Shown here in pieces: positions 43,026 through 52,161 of a stretch of 64,000 bases of DNA. The stretch comes from Xanthomarina sp. F2636L (GTDB lineage Bacteria > Bacteroidota > Bacteroidia > Flavobacteriales > Flavobacteriaceae), in NCBI RefSeq assembly GCF_026410195.1, contig NZ_JAPMLM010000057.1, forward strand, positions 62,001 through 126,000, written 5' to 3'. The notes below the pieces were generated by a model that saw only the letters and a list, made by a program, of their open reading frames with translations, was not told the origin of the DNA and made no database searches. Numbering within the stretch: the stretch's first letter is position 1; every line of letters starts with the position of its first letter. A program made the translations under genes and the position numbers.

Positions 43026-45362
43026 ATGAAAATAAGAGATAAGGGTCCTTTTAAAGTAATTATTTCTTTTCGCTTATTAAAAGAGAAATTTGAAGCCTTA
43101 TTGGCCTCTAATAACTTAAGTGTTCAGAAGCAAGCGGAGCAAGCTTTAGAGCTTTTTACTCAGCATCCTAAGTTAATAACCGGAACAGACTTAAAAGAAG
43201 ATATCCAGAATAATACAGCTGTTCTAGATCAGCTAATGTCTTTTGTTTTCCCAACAACCTTAACAAACAATGAAATTAAGGCAGCTGTAACTCCTTATAC
43301 TAATGAGATATTTTATTGTAGTTCCAGACTTCAAAATATTATTAATAAGGCAAATACAGACGAAAATATATTTATTGACCTGTATAAAGATTATGAAGAT
43401 TCTTTCGACTTATTTATATACGCCATTATATTAAATGTTTATTATAAATATCAAGTAGATTTTGAAAGACCTAAAACCCTGTCTATTACTGATAAGAATG
43501 GAGAAAGAAAAAGATACCGTGTAGCTTTTAATGCCGATTTTATTGATATCTATCCGAATAAAAATGCCATAGAAATTACAAAAGAAATTTTAGACGAATT
43601 ATTAACTAATGCAGATAAAGTTGAAGTTTGGGAGAAGTATTTTCCAAAAAACTCCTGGACCATTGAAGGATTTGGAATAGTAAATCTTTTTGATACTTCT
43701 TTAGACGAGCGTATAGACGATTTTAAGACCCATTTAATTGAACCTAATACAGAAAGCTTCCAATATCTAATGGAAGATATTAGACGCATATTTAATATTC
43801 CAGATTTACAACTTGGTAGCTATAGTGTAGCAGATAATGTAATTACGCCACCTTTTGATAGAAGTTTCGATATGTTAACCATTTTACCAAACGAAAAAGT
43901 TGGTGTTGGAAAGTATGCTTGTAATCATATTAATAACGGTTTATTTAAAGATTGTAAACCAGTAATTATTTCAAATGTAGAAACCTATCACAAGCAAACC
44001 AATGGCAATAGATTAAGTAAGATTTTGTTAGATAGAGGATTAAAAAGTGCGGCTTTAATTCCTATTCCAATTAATGGAGAGCTTGGTTTTATAGTAGAAT
44101 TGGCAGCTTTTAAGCCAAACCAGCTAAATGCCATTAATATGGTTAAGTTGGATGCTATTATGCCGTTTATTTTAAGTTATTCTAGACGGACATATTCGGA
44201 ATATCAAAATGAAATAAGTGCTGTTATACAGCAGGAGTGTACTGCTATTCATCCTTCTGTAGAATGGCGTTTTCAAGAAGAAGCTAGACAATATATACAA
44301 GAAAGAAACTATGGGGAAAACCCTGTGTTTCATGAAATTGTATTTAAAGATGTGGTTCCTCTTTTTGGACAAGTAGATGTAGTTGGTTCATCAAATGCCA
44401 GAAACGAAGCCATTAAATTAGATTTAACAAAACAGTTAGAAATTAGTAAAAAACTACTTATAGGTAGAACTAAAATAAACTTACCGTTTTACGAGCAATT
44501 AATTTTTCAAATAGATAATTACCTAGCAAGCTTGAACGATAACTTTACTACCAATTCAGAACATGAAATCAGTCTGTTCTTTGAAAAGCAACTCATCCCT
44601 TTATTTGAACATTTTCTGCATAATTCAAAAAATAAAATAGAGCTAGAAGAATTTTTAAAATCCCTAGATAAAACAACTAACAGCTTATATCTCGCCAGAA
44701 AATCACATGATGAGACAATAAAAATGGGAAATGAAGCATTGGCTACATTTTTAGAAAAACAACAAATAAAAGCGCAGGCTATTTTCCCTCATTATTTTGA
44801 GAAATTTAAAACAGATGGTGTGGAACACAATCTATATGTCGGGCAATCTATTACAAAGCAATTCCACTATCATCCAACAGTTTTATACAATTTGCGTTTG
44901 TGGCAGCTTCAGGTAACTTGCGAAATGGAAGCCATGTATTATGAAAAACAAAAAGAGTTTCCGTTGCAATTAGAAGTGGCATCTTTAATCTTAGCTTATA
45001 ATGAGCCTATTAGCATTCGCTATAGAATGGACGAAAAACAGTTTGATGTTGACGGAGCTTATAATGTGCGTTTTGAAATGATAAAAAAACGTATAGATAA
45101 AGCACATATAAAAAACACCAACGAACGTTTAACACAAGCCCATAAGCTGTGTGTGGTTTATTCTAGTAAAGAAATTGAGCGTGAGTATTTATCTTATTTT
45201 GAGTTTTTACAAGCAAAAAACTATGTCGGACAAAACATAGAGTTACTGGAATTAGAAGAACTGCAAGGAGCAAGTGGTTTAAAAGCTATTCGTGTAGATT
45301 TAAATAAAGAATTACAAAAAGTATCCGATATATTCACCCTTGAAGACATACAAGCAGTTTAA
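43026..45362 (+). CDS. GAF-domain protein, large, cytoplasmic, unknown role
   Basis: The 778-residue protein has no signal peptide or membrane segment. A GAF-like sensory domain is suggested at about 240-390 (DLQLGSYSVADNVITPPFDR, LLDRGLKSAALIPIPINGEL, LGFIVELAAF). Long helical regions before and after make up the remainder. No kinase, cyclase or phosphodiesterase motif was recognised. The middle gene of the operon (19 bp behind the HD protein, 17 bp before the phosphoesterase fusion), so it likely works with an HD/Pycsar-type signalling protein, perhaps sensing a small molecule. Similar proteins occur widely in Flavobacteriaceae. Confidence 0.72.
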   Translation: MKIRDKGPFKVIISFRLLKEKFEALLASNNLSVQKQAEQALELFTQHPKLITGTDLKEDIQNNTAVLDQLMSFVFPTTLTNNEIKAAVTPYTNEIFYCSSRLQNIINKANTDENIFIDLYKDYEDSFDLFIYAIILNVYYKYQVDFERPKTLSITDKNGERKRYRVAFNADFIDIYPNKNAIEITKEILDELLTNADKVEVWEKYFPKNSWTIEGFGIVNLFDTSLDERIDDFKTHLIEPNTESFQYLMEDIRRIFNIPDLQLGSYSVADNVITPPFDRSFDMLTILPNEKVGVGKYACNHINNGLFKDCKPVIISNVETYHKQTNGNRLSKILLDRGLKSAALIPIPINGELGFIVELAAFKPNQLNAINMVKLDAIMPFILSYSRRTYSEYQNEISAVIQQECTAIHPSVEWRFQEEARQYIQERNYGENPVFHEIVFKDVVPLFGQVDVVGSSNARNEAIKLDLTKQLEISKKLLIGRTKINLPFYEQLIFQIDNYLASLNDNFTTNSEHEISLFFEKQLIPLFEHFLHNSKNKIELEEFLKSLDKTTNSLYLARKSHDETIKMGNEALATFLEKQQIKAQAIFPHYFEKFKTDGVEHNLYVGQSITKQFHYHPTVLYNLRLWQLQVTCEMEAMYYEKQKEFPLQLEVASLILAYNEPISIRYRMDEKQFDVDGAYNVRFEMIKKRIDKAHIKNTNERLTQAHKLCVVYSSKEIEREYLSYFEFLQAKNYVGQNIELLELEELQGASGLKAIRVDLNKELQKVSDIFTLEDIQAV

Positions 45363-45379
45363 TAACATAGAGTTATAAA

Positions 45380-48300
45380 ATGAAAAAATACATATTAGTT
45401 AATTCTATAATTATATTACTGGTTCTAAGTGGCTGTGCTACTTATAATCCACATAATACAGATAATAGTAAACCAGAACTACAGCAAATTAATAAGGAAA
45501 CAACTAATGTTTTTTTAATTGGCGATGGAGGCATGCCCAATGAAGATGGTAGTCCGCCTATAACTTTAGGAAAATTACAAAGCCAATTTAAAAAGGCAGA
45601 TAAAAACGATTTACTTTTATTTTTAGGAGATAATATCTATCCTAAAGGAATTCCTTTAAAAGGCGAACAGGCTATTAAAGACGCAGAAACTGCTTTAAAC
45701 TTACAATTAGATGTGGCTAAAACTTTTCCTGGACAGGTGTATTTTGTTCCTGGTAATCACGATTGGTATAGCGGTTTAAAAGGCTTAAAACTGCAAGAGA
45801 AAATGGTGGAAGCAGCTTTAGGAAAAAACACCTTTCAACCAGAAAATGGCTGTGCTTTTAAAAGAGTCAAATTAAATGACGATACGGTATTGTTAATAGT
45901 AGACTCGCATTGGTATATTACTAATTGGAATAATCACCCAACTATTAATGAAAAATGCGAATTAAAAACTCGGGAAGATTTTCTGGATGAATTTAGGAGT
46001 GAAATAAAAAAAGCTAGAGGGAAAATAACTTTAGTTGCCATTCACCACCCCATGTATAGTGAAGGTCCACATAATGGACGCTATGATGTTAAAGAACACA
46101 TGAGTCCGATACCCGTTCTTGGAACCATTAAAAACGTTATTAGGTCGACCAGTGGGATAGTTAATGCCGATCTATCAAATCAGTTTTATAACGATTTAAG
46201 AAAAAACTTAATAACTGCAGCTCAGCAAAATGAAAACGTTATTTTTCTTTCCGGTCATGAGCACAGTTTACAGTATCTAGAATTTGATAATATTGTACAG
46301 ATTATAAGCGGTGCTGGATCTAAAACAACAGCTATTAGAATGCGTGACCCTGATAATTACGGACATTCAGTTCCAGGTTATGCGGTTCTAAATATTTCTA
46401 AAGATAGAGCTGTAAATGTTCAGTTTGTAAATTCAAATACTGAAGAAGTAGAATTTTTTAAGCAAATAAAAGAACCTGAAAGTATTTCAGAAGTACAATA
46501 CCCTAAATTAACTTCAGACTCGATAAACGCATCTATTTACACTAAAGAAGAAACAAATAAATCTAGTTTTCATAAGTTTCTTTGGGGAAAAAGATATCGG
46601 GAAGATTATAGTACCCTTGTTTCTGCTCCGGTTGTTTATTTAGATACCTTAATGGGGGGATTAAAACCCTTTAGAAAAGGAGGAGGGACACAGTCTAAGA
46701 GTTTACATTTAAAAACTTCTGATGGCACACGCTATGTGATGCGTGCCATGAAAAAGCAAGCAAATCAATTCTTACAGGCTGCTATATTTAAAGACCAATA
46801 TGTAGAAGGACAATTTCAAGACACGGCTTCCGAAGCCTTAATTGAAGATGTTTTTACGGGTGCTTATCCTTATGCACCTTTTGCACTTGCTACATTATCA
46901 GATGCTATTAATTTAGCGCACCTAAACCCAAGACTATATTATATTCCCAAGCAGGATGCTTTAGGGAGTTTTAATAAAGATTTTGGAGATGAACTGTATC
47001 TTTTTGAAGAACATGCTTCCGATGGACATTTAGAATTGGGAACTGGACGTTTTACAGGAGAGATTGTTAGTACGGTTGATATGTTGGATGAGGTATTGAG
47101 TGATGAATCTAAAGTTATTGATGAAACAGAGTTTATAAAAGCGCGACTGTTCGATATGCTAATTGGAGATGCCGATAGACATCAAGACCAATGGCGTTGG
47201 ATGGTTTTTGAAAAAGACAATAAAACAGTTTATAAGCCTTTGCCAAGAGATAGAGACTTAGCCTTCTCCAAAATGTCTGAGGGCTTTTTGTTTGGAACAG
47301 CAGTTACTCTGGTTCCAGCCGCTAGAAAGTTTAGAAAATACGAACCGAATTTAAAAGATGTTAAAGGCTTTAATATTTCAGGATTTCCGTTAGATGTTGC
47401 ATTCATTTCTGAATCAAATAAATCAATTTGGGATGAGCAAGTACAATTAATCCAATCTCAGATAACAGATGAGGTGATAGATCAGGCTTTTAAAAATATG
47501 CCGAAAGAAATAGATGCTAAAACACTTGTAAAAATTAAAACCATATTAAAAGATAGACGTAAGAATTTACAAGAAATATCTGATAGATATGTTAAGGTAA
47601 TTAGTAAAAATGCCGTCATAACCGCTACAAATAAAGATGATTATATTCTTGTTAAAGCCATAGAAAAAGGAGCTGTAGAAGTGTCTGTATATCGTAAAAA
47701 AAAGGATACAATAAAAGATCGGTTTCATTATAAAGTTTATCAACCTAACACAACTAAAGAGATCTGGATTTACGGTTTAGATGATACCGATAGCTTTGAA
47801 GTTCAAGGGAAAATTTCTAAAATCAAAATCCGTTTAATTGGCGGACAAAATAATGACGACTATAAAGTAGAACATGGTAAAAACATTGTTATTTACGATT
47901 ATAAGTCAAAGAAAAATAATATAATCCAAGCAAATAAAGCAAGAATTAGATTAACAGACGACTATAATACCAATGTGTACGACTACAGAAAAGTAAGAAA
48001 TAATACCAATCAGTTTCTTCCTCTTTTAGGAGCTAATCCAGATGATGGTTTCAAATTAGGCTTTTCTAACACTTATACGGTTTACGGATTTGAACGAAAC
48101 CCGTTTACATCGCAACACAAATTAAAAGGAGCCTATTACTTTGCAACCAATGGTTTTGAACTAAACTATCAAGGAGAGTTTGCAAATGTTGTTGGGGATT
48201 TTAACTTTGGTTTAGAGTCTCATTTCCAAAGTCCTAATTATAGTGTTAATTTCTTCGGCTATGGTAACGAAACCAAAAACTTCGACGATAACTTTGGAAT

Positions 48301-49045
48301 GGATTATAACAGAGTTAAAACTAAAATGTTTACTATAAGTCCTCAGTTAATATGGAATTCAAAACGGGGAAGCATCATTCATTTTGGAGTAAATTATGAA
48401 ATCTATGAAATTGATAATACAGATAATCGTTATGTAACGGATGATATTATTCTACCAAAGCAATTATTTGATGAAAAACATTTTATAGGGATTAACGCTA
48501 AATTTGATTACTCCAATTACGATAATTCGGCTTATCCAACCAATGGTTTGATTTTTTCGCTTGAAGCAGGATATAAAGATAATTTAAAAGTAAGCAACCG
48601 TAGTTTTGGCTATCTTATTTCGGAATTAGGAATTGCAAGAAAATTAATTCCTTCAGGGCGATTAGTTTTAGCCTCTAAGGTCAAAACTCATATAAACTTT
48701 GGTGATGGTTTTGAATTTTATCAAGCCGCTTCAATTGGGGGAGAAGACGGACTTCGTGGATTTAGAAACCAAAGATTCACAGCTAAAAACTCCCTGTATC
48801 AAAACACAGATTTACGCTATAGTTTTAGTAGTTTAAAAACGCCTCTTATCCCTATTAAAATAGGAATGTATGGAAGTTTTGATTACGGACGTGTTTGGCT
48901 GGAAGATGATAGCTCTAAAAAATGGCATAACTCTTATGGTGGAGGTGTCTTTATTAATGCCATAGATCTTATATCTGCTAATTTAGGTGCTTTTCATTCT
49001 GTAGATGGTATGCGTATTGCTTTTGGGCTTGGCTTCGGGTTTTAA
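45380..49045 (+). CDS. Metallophosphoesterase fused to an Omp85/BamA-type outer-membrane barrel
   Basis: The 1221-residue lipoprotein (lipobox LVLSGC) begins with a calcineurin-like phosphoesterase (about 45-320). Metal-binding motifs are GDGG, LFLGDNIYP, PGNHDWYSG, AIHHPMYSEG and SGHEHS. The middle part (about 390-790) includes a kinase-like or surface-linked region (DMLIGDADRHQDQWRWMVFE). The C-terminal part (about 860-1221) is a beta barrel ending in Phe like Omp85/BamA proteins (GLRGFRNQRF and RIAFGLGFGF). It would place a phosphatase at the outer membrane. Last gene of the HD-GAF operon. Such fusions are found in Bacteroidota; substrate unknown. Confidence 0.86.
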   Translation: MKKYILVNSIIILLVLSGCATYNPHNTDNSKPELQQINKETTNVFLIGDGGMPNEDGSPPITLGKLQSQFKKADKNDLLLFLGDNIYPKGIPLKGEQAIKDAETALNLQLDVAKTFPGQVYFVPGNHDWYSGLKGLKLQEKMVEAALGKNTFQPENGCAFKRVKLNDDTVLLIVDSHWYITNWNNHPTINEKCELKTREDFLDEFRSEIKKARGKITLVAIHHPMYSEGPHNGRYDVKEHMSPIPVLGTIKNVIRSTSGIVNADLSNQFYNDLRKNLITAAQQNENVIFLSGHEHSLQYLEFDNIVQIISGAGSKTTAIRMRDPDNYGHSVPGYAVLNISKDRAVNVQFVNSNTEEVEFFKQIKEPESISEVQYPKLTSDSINASIYTKEETNKSSFHKFLWGKRYREDYSTLVSAPVVYLDTLMGGLKPFRKGGGTQSKSLHLKTSDGTRYVMRAMKKQANQFLQAAIFKDQYVEGQFQDTASEALIEDVFTGAYPYAPFALATLSDAINLAHLNPRLYYIPKQDALGSFNKDFGDELYLFEEHASDGHLELGTGRFTGEIVSTVDMLDEVLSDESKVIDETEFIKARLFDMLIGDADRHQDQWRWMVFEKDNKTVYKPLPRDRDLAFSKMSEGFLFGTAVTLVPAARKFRKYEPNLKDVKGFNISGFPLDVAFISESNKSIWDEQVQLIQSQITDEVIDQAFKNMPKEIDAKTLVKIKTILKDRRKNLQEISDRYVKVISKNAVITATNKDDYILVKAIEKGAVEVSVYRKKKDTIKDRFHYKVYQPNTTKEIWIYGLDDTDSFEVQGKISKIKIRLIGGQNNDDYKVEHGKNIVIYDYKSKKNNIIQANKARIRLTDDYNTNVYDYRKVRNNTNQFLPLLGANPDDGFKLGFSNTYTVYGFERNPFTSQHKLKGAYYFATNGFELNYQGEFANVVGDFNFGLESHFQSPNYSVNFFGYGNETKNFDDNFGMDYNRVKTKMFTISPQLIWNSKRGSIIHFGVNYEIYEIDNTDNRYVTDDIILPKQLFDEKHFIGINAKFDYSNYDNSAYPTNGLIFSLEAGYKDNLKVSNRSFGYLISELGIARKLIPSGRLVLASKVKTHINFGDGFEFYQAASIGGEDGLRGFRNQRFTAKNSLYQNTDLRYSFSSLKTPLIPIKIGMYGSFDYGRVWLEDDSSKKWHNSYGGGVFINAIDLISANLGAFHSVDGMRIAFGLGFGF

Positions 49046-49276
49046 AGTCAAGTGCAAAGTGGCTAAATGTTTATAAATTAGTACATATATACTCACCATT
49101 AAACAAAGCTTAATATTATTTCTTTTCGCACTAATTTGTTTTACTTTCGCCTTATAAATAGGCAGTATTAAGCCTATCTGTTGCTAATAATTTAAGTGTA
49201 AGTTCCTTAAGAGATTAAGTAATTATACTTGCTTATTTAAACAATAAAACTTCTAAACAATAAAATTTCAGTAAAA

Positions 49277-50494
49277 ATGATCAATTACAAATACATACTA
49301 TTCACCGTAATTTTGGCTTTTTCAACACTTTTTGGTACTGCCCAAAATTGCGAAATACTTGAAACAAAAGATCAAAGTATTGAAATAGCTAATATTCCAG
49401 GAACAACTATGGGACAAAAACTTGAAAGCCTGCTCTTTTGGTCCCAGGAAGAAAAAGAAAGACGTTTTCCAATCATGCAGGAACTTTTTCCAAGTATTCC
49501 TGTTGCAGCAGCTGCACAAAGTTCTGCATTCGAAAAAACTGAAAATATAATTCCACAATGGGAAAATAATACCACATTAACTTCTTATATGAACAACAAT
49601 AACGTTCAAGGAGTGATTGTGATACAGGATGATACTATCAAATTAGAAAAGTATGCTCCAGGAATTAATAAGGAAACTTTATGGACTTCTTTCTCTGTGG
49701 CAAAATCGGTTTCTTCCATGTTAGTGGGAGTGGCATTGAAAGAAGGTGCTATTGAAAGTATAGACGATCCCTTAAAAAAATATATTACCGATTTAAATGG
49801 ATATGATTACGGAGAAGTAAGTGTTCGTCAGTTATTAACTATGACTTCCGGTATTGAATGGAACGAAGATTATGTAGACCATAATTCAGATGTGGCTCAA
49901 ATGTATTTACAGCCTTGTAACGGAACAGAGTCGCATATTTTAACCTATATGAAGCCATTAGAATTTGCACACCAACCTGGTTCTACATGGAATTACAGTA
50001 CCGGAGAAACCGATTTAGTAGGTATTTTGGTTCAGAAAGCTACAGGTAAAAGTTTAGCTGAATACCTTTCGGAAAAAATATGGAAACCATTAGGCATGGA
50101 GCATTGTGCTTATTGGCTTGCCGACGAATGCAGTAATTTAAATATTGGTGGAAGTGGATTGTCTGCCAGTTTAAGAGACTTTGCACGCTTGGGGAGTTTA
50201 ATGTTACAACAAGGTAAGTTAGGCGATGATCAAATTATTTCAGAAGAATGGCTAAAAGATGCCACATCTGTTTTATATAAAACAAATGAAGAAGGTGATG
50301 GATATGGTTACTTATGGTGGCGCTCAAATAATGGGAGCTATGCAGCTGTTGGTATTTTTGGACAGATGATTTATGTTGATCCTAGTAAAAACCTTGTAAT
50401 TGCTCAAATGGCGGCCTGGCCAAAAGCAAGTTCAGAAGAACTAACTGCAGCTCGTACAGAGTTTATAAACGCTGTCCAGAGAGCCGTGGAGTAA
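49277..50494 (+). CDS. Secreted serine hydrolase (beta-lactamase class C-like)
   Basis: The 405-residue protein has a signal peptide (FTVILAFSTLFGTAQ) and a class C serine hydrolase fold. The nucleophile lies in SFSVAKSVSSML (SxxK), the second motif in WNYSTGETD (Tyr-Ser-Thr in place of the usual Tyr-x-Asn), and the third region around GIFGQMIYVDP. It is probably a periplasmic or secreted esterase or D-amino-acid peptidase, not a true beta-lactamase. It is a single gene after a 231-bp gap with no clear regulatory site. Confidence 0.88.
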   Translation: MINYKYILFTVILAFSTLFGTAQNCEILETKDQSIEIANIPGTTMGQKLESLLFWSQEEKERRFPIMQELFPSIPVAAAAQSSAFEKTENIIPQWENNTTLTSYMNNNNVQGVIVIQDDTIKLEKYAPGINKETLWTSFSVAKSVSSMLVGVALKEGAIESIDDPLKKYITDLNGYDYGEVSVRQLLTMTSGIEWNEDYVDHNSDVAQMYLQPCNGTESHILTYMKPLEFAHQPGSTWNYSTGETDLVGILVQKATGKSLAEYLSEKIWKPLGMEHCAYWLADECSNLNIGGSGLSASLRDFARLGSLMLQQGKLGDDQIISEEWLKDATSVLYKTNEEGDGYGYLWWRSNNGSYAAVGIFGQMIYVDPSKNLVIAQMAAWPKASSEELTAARTEFINAVQRAVE

Positions 50495-50663
50495 TCTGGC
50501 TGAGTTGTTAATTAAATAAAGACAATTAGTAAACAAGTATTATCTGTGAAAAACCAAGCTAAGATTGGAAAAGTAAAAGTTATAGCTAATTTTTAATTGA
50601 TTGTGATGACATTCTTATAAAGTTTCGATGGCATATTGAAACCTTTTAAAATCCAATACAATT

Positions 50664-51185
50664 ATGACAACAAAATTTAATCTTTCAATCGTTTTTACCT
50701 GTCTTTTAGTTTTAATGTCTTGCTCATCTGATGACGATGATGGAGCACCAATGGAAGTGACTCCAGAAGGAACTTGGAAACTGGTTTCGTTACATATAGA
50801 AACAGCCTTCGATTTTAATGGTGATGGGATATCAGATACAAATCTGTATGATGAAACACCTTGCTACGATAATGATTTTGTACAATTAAACGCCGATGGC
50901 TCTGCGCGTGTTGTAACCGCATTAACGGATATTTCTCCAGAGGTTACTGCACCTGATGATTACACTTATGTTTACACATGTTTAGACGGCTTTGACGTAG
51001 AAACTAATTGGACTCAAAACGATAAGACCATCAGTGTATCTTATGGTAGTTTTGATTTTGTAGGCAACATTGTTGGAAACCAATTAAAAGTGAAACTTCC
51101 GGATTTCTTTGAAATTGAATTCTACAATGGTGTAGAATACTATACTGTAAAAGAAGATGCCCACCTGGTATATGTAAAAGAGTAA
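50664..51185 (+). CDS. Lipocalin-like lipoprotein
   Basis: The 173-residue protein has a lipoprotein signal (IVFTCLLVLMSC) followed by an acidic DDDD linker. A lipocalin-like single beta barrel follows, with the typical GTWKLVSL motif after the linker, FNGDGISDTNLYDETPCYDND (acidic, possibly calcium-binding) and a Cys pair. Such small Bacteroidota lipoproteins lack established functions. It converges with the YoaK-type gene downstream. Confidence 0.8.
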   Translation: MTTKFNLSIVFTCLLVLMSCSSDDDDGAPMEVTPEGTWKLVSLHIETAFDFNGDGISDTNLYDETPCYDNDFVQLNADGSARVVTALTDISPEVTAPDDYTYVYTCLDGFDVETNWTQNDKTISVSYGSFDFVGNIVGNQLKVKLPDFFEIEFYNGVEYYTVKEDAHLVYVKE

Positions 51186-51195
51186 TTCTATAACC

Positions 51196-51245
51196 AAGGC
51201 TATATGTTTTTTACTTCTAAAATAGATATAGCCTTAAAGTTGTTT
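51196..51245. terminator. Possible shared terminator between converging genes
   Basis: AAGGCTATAT (51196-51205) and ATATAGCCTT (51236-51245) are perfect inverted repeats with a 30-nt T-rich loop, placed between the converging lipocalin and YoaK-type genes. The large loop makes it less certain. Confidence 0.4.
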
Positions 51246-51250
51246 TACAT

Positions 51251-51982
51251 TTATGTTTTTCTATGTTTCCTTTTAGATACAAGCAACCAGAACCTAAGAT
51301 CATCGTAAAATAAACTCATCAATAAAACAGCAGCTCCAATAAGTAAGGTGTTTAGTCCTAAGTCTAATCTGGAAAAGAAAAAGCCACCAGCAAGTCCGCC
51401 TAAAAAGAAAAAACAAATAATATAAATCCGTAATTTAATTGTAGCTTTAATACTCGCTCTTTGTAGTGTTGTTTTTGGGAATAATAATTGGGACAGTTCG
51501 ATCCCTAAATCAGTAAATAGTCCGGTTAAGTGTGTGGTTCTAACCACAGCATTTGAGATTTTTGTTACATAGGAGTTTTGAAGTCCCATAGAAAAAAGTA
51601 ACAAGCAGATGATGGTATTTGGATGAAGAAGGCCCGTAAAATGGCTTAAAGTTGCAATACTTATTAAAATGAGAGACTCAATAATTGTGGGGAGAGCAAA
51701 TACATTCATTTTTTTGGTCTCGTTAAACTTCTCTAGTAAAAAAGCAGATGAAAACGAGCCTAGTAAAAACGAAAAGATATACAAAAAGTAAATAGTGCCT
51801 TTCCAGAATTCAAAATTAGATACATCGTTTACAAAAAGAGCAAAATGCCCCGTAACATTTGTTGTTAATTGCTTAAAAGATAAAAAGCCAGTTACATTAA
51901 CTAAACCAGCAACAAATGATAATACCGTTGCAAGATGGATGTTGTGTTTTAAGGTCCGACTTTTACCTTGATGTCTAAACAT
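51251..51982 (-). CDS. YoaK-family (DUF1275) membrane protein
   Basis: The 243-residue protein has six hydrophobic segments and the DUF1275 opening: HLATVLSFVAGLVNVTGFLS, then TTNVTGHFALFV and SYVTKISNAVVRTTHLTGLF. The family is a small multi-pass inner-membrane group of unknown transport role. The basic C-terminus (SKRKHRKT) is cytoplasmic. It is transcribed divergently from the FUSC gene. Confidence 0.88.
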   Translation of the reverse strand: MFRHQGKSRTLKHNIHLATVLSFVAGLVNVTGFLSFKQLTTNVTGHFALFVNDVSNFEFWKGTIYFLYIFSFLLGSFSSAFLLEKFNETKKMNVFALPTIIESLILISIATLSHFTGLLHPNTIICLLLFSMGLQNSYVTKISNAVVRTTHLTGLFTDLGIELSQLLFPKTTLQRASIKATIKLRIYIICFFFLGGLAGGFFFSRLDLGLNTLLIGAAVLLMSLFYDDLRFWLLVSKRKHRKT

Positions 51983-52161
51983 GTGTTTTTTTATTATTCG
52001 AATAAGCTAAAGTACAGAAAATGATAAGTTTTTTTATCTTAAAATCTATCATTTTTTTGTTATAAACTGGATGTTTTCCAATTTTGAATTCTTTTTCTTC
52101 ATTTAAAAAAAAGCCTTCATTTATTTGCTAAATTGTACCTTTACGAACTTAATACATAAGT

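Noticed and set aside
41840-45362. Complete Pycsar phage-defence system
   Set aside because: No nucleotide cyclase is recognisable next to the effector-type protein, and the HD fusion suggests another use.
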